In this document: positions 1 through 6,653 of the stretch, in pieces
Numbering within the stretch: position 1 is the first letter of the stretch
Layout of the letters: every line of letters starts with the position of its first letter
NCBI RefSeq assembly: GCF_029258205.1
Contig: NZ_JARHZJ010000025.1
Location: 1-41,340 of the forward strand
DNA from: Clostridium sp.
Lineage (GTDB): Bacteria; Bacillota; Clostridia; Clostridiales; Clostridiaceae
DNA length: 41,340 bases
Reading direction: 5' to 3'
Position numbers and translations under genes: made by a program
Notes under the pieces: generated by a model
The model's input: only the letters and a program-made list of their open reading frames with translations
The model's database searches: none
What the model was told of the DNA's origin: nothing

Positions 1-34
1 ATATTTTATAGATGTGAAGAGGTGAATAGTTCCA

Positions 35-472
35 ATGGAAGGAAATTTATTAGTTATAGATAAAAGAGTATTGCCAGAAGTTTTTGAAAAGGTAATAAAC
101 GCTAAAAGACTTTTAAAAGAAGGAAAAGTTAAAGAGATAACAGAAGCTGTGAAGCAAGTTGGTATTAGTAGAAGTGTTTATTATAAGTATAAAGACTATA
201 TATTTGAATTTGTAGAGACTATTCAAGGTAGAAAAGTTATATTTAATATGGTGGTTACTCATGAAAAGGGAGTTTTATCATCAGTTTTAAATATATTATC
301 AGATGTTGGGGGAAACATACTTACAATAGATCAAGGGCTACCTATACATGGATTAGCTCATGTAAGTTTCACAATAGACATATCAACTATGAAGTGTGAT
401 ATAAAAGAAATGTTAAACGAAATAGAATTAGTTCATGGTGTTGAAAAGGTAGAATTTGTTGCCATGGAATAA
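35..472 (+). CDS. ACT domain protein, UPF0735/PheB-like
   Basis: A 145-residue protein. Residues about 30-60 read as a small helix-turn-helix (ITEAVKQVGISRSVYYKYKD), and residues about 68-142 form an ACT domain beginning KVIFNMVVTHEKGVLSSVL, the fold that binds amino acids as allosteric ligands. This architecture matches the UPF0735/PheB family of Firmicutes, which has been linked by name to phenylalanine metabolism but has no proven biochemical role. The start is the ATG nine bases after GAAGAGGTGA. It ends 2 bases before a strong terminator, so it is the last gene of its unit; what lies upstream is outside the window. Function as an amino-acid-sensing regulator is inferred from the domains. 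Confidence 0.85.
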   Translation: MEGNLLVIDKRVLPEVFEKVINAKRLLKEGKVKEITEAVKQVGISRSVYYKYKDYIFEFVETIQGRKVIFNMVVTHEKGVLSSVLNILSDVGGNILTIDQGLPIHGLAHVSFTIDISTMKCDIKEMLNEIELVHGVEKVEFVAME

Positions 473-473
473 A

Positions 474-531
474 AAGGGAGTGTATCAAAATAGCTTTATT
501 ACTATATTTTGATACAACCCCTTTTGTTTTT
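474..531 (+). terminator. intrinsic terminator after the ACT protein
   Basis: A roughly 19-base-pair stem with arms around AAGGGAGTGTATCAAAATA and TATTTTGATACAACCCCTT, followed by TTTTGTTTTT. The inner GTATCAAAATA/TATTTTGATA arms recur in the terminator at 32455-32511. Confidence 0.85.
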
Positions 532-544
532 AGGAGGAGTTATT

Positions 545-802
545 ATGGATAGAAATATTGAAAAAAGTATAGGAAAAATATTTAGACACTTTAAAGGTGA
601 TTTTTACTTAGTAGAGGGTGTAGTTACTAATTCAGAAAGTGGAGAAAAAATGGTATTATATAGAGCTTTATATGGAGATTGTGGTCAATTTGTAAGACCG
701 TATGATATGTTTTTAGAGAAAGTTCCAAAGGAAAAAGAAAATCCTACAGGACAAAAATATAGATTTCAAGAATTTGAAGTTGAAAGCTTAAATAGAAAAT
801 AA
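545..802 (+). CDS. DUF1653 domain protein
   Basis: An 85-residue protein. The segment from residue about 11 (KIFRHFKGDFYLVEGVV) through LYGDCGQFVRPYDMFLEKV matches DUF1653, a small conserved beta-rich domain of unknown function that is common in bacteria. The protein is nearly all domain. An in-frame ATG lies 36 bases upstream, but that start would fall inside the preceding terminator; the ATG at 545 sits five bases after a perfect AGGAGGAG, so it is the real start. It is monocistronic, between a terminator and a gene-free stretch. No function can be assigned. Confidence 0.85.
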   Translation: MDRNIEKSIGKIFRHFKGDFYLVEGVVTNSESGEKMVLYRALYGDCGQFVRPYDMFLEKVPKEKENPTGQKYRFQEFEVESLNRK

Positions 803-847
803 TAATTTTAGAATTTATTATTAGTAGAACTTTGAAGTAGAAACGTA

Positions 848-871
848 ATAGCTCAGAAATTTCTGAGCTAT
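848..871. repeat. 24-base perfect palindrome after the DUF1653 gene
   Basis: ATAGCTCAGAAA followed directly by its exact reverse complement TTTCTGAGCTAT, with no loop. As RNA it could be a terminator stem for the upstream gene, but no T-run follows (CTTAATG). As DNA it could be an operator. Confidence 0.6.
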
Positions 872-1484
872 CTTAATGAATAAGAGGTTACAGCAAATTA
901 GCTATAACGAAAAATGAGTTTAGAGAAATTTAAAACCCTAAAATAATAACGCGTACATTTTAGAATGTAGTTTTAAATTTAATCTCTAAAGTAGAGAAAT
1001 ATTATATGAAAACAGCTGTATAGATTAAATAACTCTACAGCTAATATTATTATCAAATATATTAATTTCTATACAACTTTAAAAATTATTTTTAATTAAT
1101 AAAGGCTTTAGGTTTAATATAATGATTAATAACAGGCACAAGTAAATTTTAGGGTCAAAAATTTTGTGATTTTATACTTAGTAAGTTCTTCATCATAAGC
1201 TGTATGAAGTCATTTTTAAAAGGTAAAAAGACTCATTGATACACACCATTTTACATAAAATTTATATTTTAATACTATGTATAAAATTTTTAATAAAATA
1301 CATATTTTAATTAATAAGATTTTATATTAAAAGAATAAAACTATTGTTATGAGGAGTGGATAATGTTTACAATGATATTTTAAAAAATAATTTAAAATTG
1401 AAGTTTAATTAAATTTGAATCTGCAAAAACATAAGAGTATAATAAATATGTTAATAAAATGTTAAGTGTAAGGAGGTGGAATCT
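872..1484. other. gene-free, hairpin-rich stretch
   Basis: No credible gene on either strand. It holds nested inverted repeats: arms 919-936 and 970-990 (TTTAGAGA..TTTAAAAC against GTTTTAAA..TCTCTAAA) enclose a second hairpin TACATT-TTAG-AATGTA at 954-969, and further on AGCTGTA/TACAGCT arms sit around 1012-1042. The right half is plain AT-rich DNA. At 1363-1383 there is a six-codon frame (MFTMIF) with an excellent SD (GAGGAG, six-base spacing), which may be a leader peptide or chance. Confidence 0.5.
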
Positions 1485-3056
1485 TTGAGTAATGAGAGTA
1501 CAGAAAAAATACTGTCACATAGAAAGGATTTAAGATTTAAATTAGTTCTAGAAGGTGCTGCCATAGGACTTTTATGTTCTTTAATTTTAGTACTAAATAG
1601 AATTATTGTTAATTATTTATTTCCGCTTTTTAAAAAGCTTTATGAATGGGCAGCATTAAGTGTAACTAACATGATTATAGTTTTAGTTGTATTAGCTATT
1701 TTAGGAGCTCTTGTTGGGTTTATGGTTAGAAGAGAACCTATGATTTCAGGAAGTGGTATTCCTCAAGTTGAAGGAGAATTAATTGGTAAACTTAAAATGA
1801 ACTGGCTAAAGATTTTAATTTATAAGTTCTTAGGAGGAGTAATTTCCTTAGGAGCTGGATTGTCTTTAGGTAGAGAAGGTCCATCAGTACAAATGGGAGC
1901 TGCTGTAGGAGAAGGATTTAGTAATAGTCTAAAAAGAATAAATGTAGAGAAAAAATATTTAATAACATCAGGTGCTTCAGCAGGTTTAGCTGGAGCATTT
2001 AATGCGCCTCTATCAGGGGTAATATTTGCTTTAGAAGAGGTACATAAGAGTTTCTCACCTTTAGTTTTAGTATCTGCAATGGCTGCATCCTTAGTATCTG
2101 ATTTTGTCTCAAAACAATTTTTAGGAATGAATCCTAGCTTAGGTATTGAGAAGGTTCCTGTATTACCTTTAAAATATTATTGGGTGCTAATAATATTAGG
2201 AGTACTTTTAGGTATAGGAGGTGCAATATTCTCAAAGGGAATTTTAAAAGTACAAAGTTTATATGGAAATTTCAAAAAGGTTCCTGTAGAAGTTAAGGTA
2301 ATGATTCCTTTCTTATTAACAGGTATATTAGGTATTTTTGCACCAATAATACTAGGTGGTGGACATGAACTTATAATGGATTTAACAACTAAGAACTTTC
2401 CAATAAAAATTCTTTTAGTTGTACTTTTGGTTAAATTTTTGTTAACTATTATAAGTTTCGGTGCAGGTACACCAGGTGGTATATTCTTTCCACTATTACT
2501 TTTAGGTGCAGTATTAGGTAATATAGTTGGAATAGTAAGTTGTAATGCATTTGGAGTTCCAAATCAATATATAATAGATTTTATAATATTAGCCATGGCA
2601 GGTAACTTTGCTTCAATAGTAAAGGCTCCGATTACAGGTATAATACTTATTACAGAGATGACAGGCTCTTTTGAACATATGCTATCTTTATCTGTAGTTG
2701 TAATAATTTCATATGTAACATCTGACTTGCTAAAGAGTGAACCAATATATGAATCTTTATTAGAAAGATGGATAGAAAAGGCTGGTTCAGAAGTAGAAGA
2801 ACCTTCTAATAATAAAACTCTACTAGAGGTTGGAATAGAACTTGGTAGCGAAGCTGAGGGAAAAGAAATAAAAGATGTTAATTGGCCAAAATCAGCTCTT
2901 TTAGTTGCAATAAAAAGAGGAAATAACGAAATAATACCTAAGGGTTCTATTGAAATACAAAGTGGAGATTATTTAGTAGTTATGGTTGATGAGAGTAGAG
3001 CAAGCTCTGTTTTAGAAGAAATTCAATTCTTAACATCTGCTAAAGAAGAATTTTAA
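1485..3056 (+). CDS. ClC family H+/Cl- exchange transporter with RCK_C domain
   Basis: A 523-residue polytopic membrane protein. ClC signatures are all present: GSGIPQVEG near residue 90, GREGPSVQ with gating glutamate E131, LEEVHKSF with the internal proton glutamate E185, the GTPGGIFFPLLLLGA chloride-site segment and a tyrosine in SEPIYESLLERW. Having both glutamates suggests a proton-coupled exchanger rather than a channel, and GREGP rather than a CLC-F variant argues against a fluoride exporter. The cytosolic tail (about residues 437-515) is a TrkA_C/RCK_C domain, which in other Firmicutes transporters often binds c-di-AMP. A GTG at 1476 is in frame but lies inside the SD (AGGAGGTGG); TTG at 1485, eight bases after AGGAGG, is the likely start. 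Monocistronic, ending in a bidirectional terminator. Confidence 0.93.
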   Translation: MSNESTEKILSHRKDLRFKLVLEGAAIGLLCSLILVLNRIIVNYLFPLFKKLYEWAALSVTNMIIVLVVLAILGALVGFMVRREPMISGSGIPQVEGELIGKLKMNWLKILIYKFLGGVISLGAGLSLGREGPSVQMGAAVGEGFSNSLKRINVEKKYLITSGASAGLAGAFNAPLSGVIFALEEVHKSFSPLVLVSAMAASLVSDFVSKQFLGMNPSLGIEKVPVLPLKYYWVLIILGVLLGIGGAIFSKGILKVQSLYGNFKKVPVEVKVMIPFLLTGILGIFAPIILGGGHELIMDLTTKNFPIKILLVVLLVKFLLTIISFGAGTPGGIFFPLLLLGAVLGNIVGIVSCNAFGVPNQYIIDFIILAMAGNFASIVKAPITGIILITEMTGSFEHMLSLSVVVIISYVTSDLLKSEPIYESLLERWIEKAGSEVEEPSNNKTLLEVGIELGSEAEGKEIKDVNWPKSALLVAIKRGNNEIIPKGSIEIQSGDYLVVMVDESRASSVLEEIQFLTSAKEEF

Positions 3057-3120
3057 TTATACATATGAAAAGATAGTAATAAACGTTGTAAAGAGTGTTA
3101 AGAAGCATATATAAAAATTT

Positions 3121-3170
3121 AAAAAAGACACTAGGGAATTTTTTAAAACCAATTTCCTAGTGTCTTTTTT
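3121..3170. terminator. bidirectional terminator
   Basis: Arms AAAAAAGACACTAGGGAA (3121-3138) and TTTCCTAGTGTCTTTTTT (3153-3170) with a 14-base loop. The A-run/T-run on both sides lets it serve both the ClC gene (+) and the flavin reductase-like gene (-). Confidence 0.9.
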
Positions 3171-3188
3171 GAATATTTAGTTAGAATA

Positions 3189-3767
3189 CTATCTTGATTT
3201 TTTCTTTTTCTTAATTGAATAACCAAAAGAGCCTAGTGGTTTAGAATTAAGACCAAAATATTCTCCGTGACTATATGCTAATAGATTAGCTTTATTAAAA
3301 TGAATTTTTCCTTTTTCATCTATAAGACTTTCATCAACTTTTACATTAACAACCTCAAATAAAAACATATCATGTGTACCTAAAGGTGTTATTGATTTAA
3401 GTTTACATTCTAAAGCTACAGGTGCTTTTTCAATAGAAGGAGTACTTATAGCAATTCCTTTATTAAGAGTATATCCAAAGTGTTTAATTTTATCAACTTT
3501 TCTTCCAGATTTAACACCGCAAAAATCAACAAATTTAACCATATCTCTACATGGTAAATTTATAACACATTCCTCACTTTCTTTTATATACTCATGAGAT
3601 AATCTTTCCGGTCTTATTCCCATGGCAATCATTGGAGGTTTAGTGCAAACTGTGCTAACCCAGCCAACAGTAAAAGCATTTACTTTATCTTCCTTATTTT
3701 TAGAAGTAATAAGAACTACTGGAGTAGGATTTAACATTACACTTCCTTTAAAATTAACTTTTTTCAT
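3189..3767 (-). CDS. flavin reductase-like / flavoredoxin family protein
   Basis: A 192-residue protein of the flavin reductase-like, FMN-binding split-barrel family. NPTPVVLITSKN near residue 13, NAFTVGWVSTVCTKPPMIAMG at 31-50 and the ECVINLP segment follow the family's core, which binds FMN; members range from flavin reductases to flavoredoxins of anaerobes, so the electron partner cannot be told. The C terminus is a lysine tail (IKKKKKSR). The start follows AAAGGAGATACAT. It is transcribed away from the amidase gene with a 159-base divergent promoter region between, and stands alone. Confidence 0.88.
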   Translation of the reverse strand: MKKVNFKGSVMLNPTPVVLITSKNKEDKVNAFTVGWVSTVCTKPPMIAMGIRPERLSHEYIKESEECVINLPCRDMVKFVDFCGVKSGRKVDKIKHFGYTLNKGIAISTPSIEKAPVALECKLKSITPLGTHDMFLFEVVNVKVDESLIDEKGKIHFNKANLLAYSHGEYFGLNSKPLGSFGYSIKKKKKSR

Positions 3768-3926
3768 ATGTATCTCCTTTAATTTATATTAAATTCTTTA
3801 TTAGACATAATTTAAGACTTTAAAATTATAACATGAAAAATTTATATGTAAAACTACAGTAGATAATATTTTTTAGAGTTTAGATAAATACTATTTATTA
3901 TTTAAACACTAGAAAGGATTTTTATT

Positions 3927-4652
3927 ATGAAAAAGAGATGTATATTTTTATTGGGAATTTTTCTTTTGGTAAACGTAGTTATTACTAATTTACTAGTAAA
4001 GAATGTTTTAGGAAAAGAAAAAGAAGAGATTACTATATGTATTGATGCAGGTCATCAAGAAAAAGGAGATAGTAAGCTTGAACCTATAGCACCTTGGTCT
4101 AATCAAAAAAAGCCTAGAGTATCTTCAGGAACAGCTGGAGTTGGTACAAAAAATACAGAGTATGAAATAAATTTACAAGTAGCTATGATTTTAAAAGAAC
4201 TTTTAAATAAAGAAGGCTATAAAGTAATTATGACAAGAGAAAAAAACCAGGTTAGCTTAAGTAATAGAGAAAGGGCAGAAATAGGAAATGAATCAAAGGC
4301 AGATATTTCAATAAAACTTCACTGTGATGGTTCAAATAATTCAGGGAAAAGAGGAGCTTCAATTTTAATTCCTTCTTCTGAAACAAAGGAGTTAAAAGGT
4401 ATATATGAAGAAAGTAAAAAATATGGAGAAATTTTAAATGAAACTTTGAAAGATGGTGGAGTAAAAGTTAATGGAGTTTTTGAAAGAAAAGATATGACAG
4501 GATTTAACTGGTCACAAAGACCTGTAATAATTTTAGAGATGGGATTTATGAGCAATTGGGAAGATGATGCTTTGCTAGGAGATAAGTTATATCAACAGAA
4601 AATAGCTGATTTAATAGTTAAGTCATTAGAAAAATATAGATTAGAACTATAG
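3927..4652 (+). CDS. N-acetylmuramoyl-L-alanine amidase (Amidase_3)
   Basis: A 241-residue secreted or membrane-anchored enzyme that cleaves the bond between muramic acid and the stem peptide of peptidoglycan. Residues 1-29 are a signal peptide or anchor with a hydrophobic core. The catalytic domain spans 35-239. The zinc and catalytic residues are all visible: H43 (CIDAGHQ), E78 or E80 (NTEYEIN), H132 (IKLHCDG) and E204 (VIILEMGFMSN). No binding repeats (SH3b, SPOR, LysM) are present, so it is a minimal enzyme of the CwlC/CwlD/LytC catalytic type. Active-site completeness supports activity. It faces another putative wall amidase across a shared terminator. A role in wall turnover or spore cortex is possible but not shown. 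Confidence 0.93.
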   Translation: MKKRCIFLLGIFLLVNVVITNLLVKNVLGKEKEEITICIDAGHQEKGDSKLEPIAPWSNQKKPRVSSGTAGVGTKNTEYEINLQVAMILKELLNKEGYKVIMTREKNQVSLSNRERAEIGNESKADISIKLHCDGSNNSGKRGASILIPSSETKELKGIYEESKKYGEILNETLKDGGVKVNGVFERKDMTGFNWSQRPVIILEMGFMSNWEDDALLGDKLYQQKIADLIVKSLEKYRLEL

Positions 4653-4654
4653 TT

Positions 4655-4778
4655 AAAAAATGATATGTATTAAAACTTGAACATAAAACTTATAAATAAG
4701 TATGAGTAGAATATCTGAATAATTCTAAAAAATTATTTATAAGTTTTATTTTTTCGTTATTTTTATACATATCATTTT
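4655..4778. terminator. bidirectional terminator with nested arms
   Basis: Inner arms ATAAAACTTATAAATAA (4683-4699) and TTATTTATAAGTTTTAT (4733-4749) are perfect, with a 33-base loop and a T-run following. Outer arms TGATATGTAT (4661-4670) and ATACATATCA (4765-4774) can extend the structure. It serves the two convergent amidase genes. Confidence 0.75.
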
Positions 4779-4788
4779 TATATATAAA

Positions 4789-5943
4789 TTAATAATAAAC
4801 ATCTACTAGGTGAAAACTTATATTGTCATTGCTCCAACCTAAATCGAAAGGAACAAGAAGTCTATCTGTGTTATGGCAAGTTACTAGAGGATAACCTTTA
4901 CTATCTAAGCCTGTAACTGTTGAAATATGAGTTATTCGTCCATTTTTTTCATAAGCTACAAAATCACCAGGTCTTAAATTATATGCAGCTTTATATATTT
5001 CTGAATATTTACCTTTAGCAATATAGGAAGCACGTCCACTATTAACCATGTAATTTTTAAATGCTTGAGCATTTACCCAAGCTTTAGAACCGTCACCATT
5101 AGAATAGTTCCATGTTGAATTTTTCTTAAATCCACCACCTTCAAAAAGAATTTGAGAGGCAAAGTTTGCACAGTCTCCCCCTTGAGGGTTAAAGTCTGTA
5201 TATTTTTTATTATAGTTAAAACCAAGTTCATCATCTGCGGCAGCGCCACAATAGTTGTGTGCATAGTCTATAGCATTTTTTGTTCTTTCATCAGGTGAAT
5301 AAGATGGACTAGAACTATTTAATATATAGGATTTAATTTCATCAGATTTTATATTATTTAAATCTAGAGAATCAGCAAAGGGATCAGTATACCATTCCTT
5401 AGTGATAATATATCTGTCTCCTTCATTTTTTAAATTTAAATAGTGATAAGTACCTAATCTAAATGTATTAGTTTTAAGTGGATCATTAAGATAATAATAT
5501 GTAAATTCACTTGAAACAACACATATTATTCCGTATAGGTCCTTTTCTCTTTCTCTAGCTTTTCTTATTTCAGTTTTTGATTTTATTTCATTAAATACAA
5601 CTCCTTGCTTTTGAGACCAGTTATTTAAATACTTAACTTTTTTACTTTCACTTTCATATGCCCAAAGGCTAGGTTTTTTTTGTAAATCATAAAATTTCTT
5701 TAATTCATCTAGGTCATTGTTTAATATAGCTATATTTGTATTTTTAAATAAATCCTGAAGTACTTCTTCAAATTTTGCCTTTAATTCATCATCTTCCTTC
5801 TTCTCAGGTTCTTTTAATAAATTTATGGCTTCTGAAAATTCAGCGGGTTTCTTTTTATTTAAGTATGAATGTATGGATAAGATTAATAATACTACTATTA
5901 GAAATAAAGAAGTTACTAATAATATTGTTTGTTTTTTTTTCAT
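4789..5943 (-). CDS. secreted or anchored Amidase_6 (cysteine peptidase-like) protein
   Basis: A 384-residue protein. Residues 6-27 are a single hydrophobic helix with lysines on both sides, so it is a membrane-anchored or secreted protein. A charged linker (about 30-65) and an NTF2-like middle region precede the C-terminal domain (about 220-384), which matches the putative amidase domain Amidase_6: YAHNYC near 231, GGDCANFASQ with C258 as the probable nucleophile, and ITHISTV with H339. The fold is NlpC/P60-like, and such proteins are thought to act on cell wall peptides, though activity has rarely been tested. The start follows TAGGAGGAACTTA. It converges with the Amidase_3 gene and is divergent from the next small membrane gene. 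Confidence 0.87.
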   Translation of the reverse strand: MKKKQTILLVTSLFLIVVLLILSIHSYLNKKKPAEFSEAINLLKEPEKKEDDELKAKFEEVLQDLFKNTNIAILNNDLDELKKFYDLQKKPSLWAYESESKKVKYLNNWSQKQGVVFNEIKSKTEIRKAREREKDLYGIICVVSSEFTYYYLNDPLKTNTFRLGTYHYLNLKNEGDRYIITKEWYTDPFADSLDLNNIKSDEIKSYILNSSSPSYSPDERTKNAIDYAHNYCGAAADDELGFNYNKKYTDFNPQGGDCANFASQILFEGGGFKKNSTWNYSNGDGSKAWVNAQAFKNYMVNSGRASYIAKGKYSEIYKAAYNLRPGDFVAYEKNGRITHISTVTGLDSKGYPLVTCHNTDRLLVPFDLGWSNDNISFHLVDVYY

Positions 5944-6112
5944 TAAGTTCCTCCTATTTTTAATACATAATTCAATAATGTATATGATTAATAACTAAAA
6001 AAAATAATAAATAAAAGTAAATATTAACTTAATAAGAGATATATGCTTTTAAATTTTTTAAAATGTTGATAAAATTAATATGTAATAAGAGAGTAAAGGA
6101 GAATTACATAAG

Positions 6113-6382
6113 ATGAAATTAGTAAAAGGAAAAATTCCATTTATAAGAAGTATTTTTGGATGCTTTATTTTTCCACTTGTAATTGGATACTTTTATACAT
6201 ATCTTAATCCAGAATGGTTTACAACAAATCAATGGGTTGGTGTTGTAGCAGGAAGTTTACTTATAGCTAGAGGAATATTTGAAAAAGTTATGGCTAATAA
6301 CGAAAGAAATGCAAAGGTTAGTTTTTTGGGTGGGGGAGCAATAATTCTATATGTTATTGCTAGATATTTTGGAATACTATAA
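6113..6382 (+). CDS. small conserved-looking membrane protein, unknown
   Basis: An 89-residue protein I do not recognise. Two or three hydrophobic segments are visible: about residues 13-31 (SIFGCFIFPLVIGYFYTYL), 41-54 (WVGVVAGSLLIARG) and 70-88 (FLGGGAIILYVIARYFGIL), with basic residues at the N terminus, in keeping with a small integral membrane protein. The start follows AAAGGAGAA with nine-base spacing. It is monocistronic, ending in a clear terminator about 100 bases downstream. Confidence 0.8.
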   Translation: MKLVKGKIPFIRSIFGCFIFPLVIGYFYTYLNPEWFTTNQWVGVVAGSLLIARGIFEKVMANNERNAKVSFLGGGAIILYVIARYFGIL

Positions 6383-6476
6383 AAATTATTATATATAATT
6401 TTTAGTTCAATATTTTAAAAAGGAATATTAGTAAATTTAATAAAATTTAATTAACCACTAAGAATAATCTTAAGCT

Positions 6477-6518
6477 AAAAGAGAAATGATATAGATTTAG
6501 TTATATCATTTCTTTTTA
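6477..6518 (+). terminator. intrinsic terminator
   Basis: Arms AGAAATGATATA (6482-6493) and TATATCATTTCT (6502-6513) with an eight-base loop and a T-rich tail, ending the small membrane protein unit. Confidence 0.8.
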
Positions 6519-6653
6519 TAAAATTAAATAAATAAAAAGATATTTGGAAATAAATATATATATATACTAGCAAACTTTTTAATATAGGGTAATTGTGGTA
6601 CAATTATTAAAATAAATATATTAACAAAATACATTTCCATAGGAGTGTGAAAA

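Noticed and set aside
872..1340. Decayed gene on the minus strand between the DUF1653 and ClC genes
   Set aside because: Short stop-free pieces exist in two frames, but none has a recognisable motif or a consistent order, unlike the relics at 15525 and 32539.
1300..1484. Fluoride riboswitch upstream of the ClC gene
   Set aside because: The conserved crcB-motif elements are not present, and the protein has GREGP, not a CLC-F variant.
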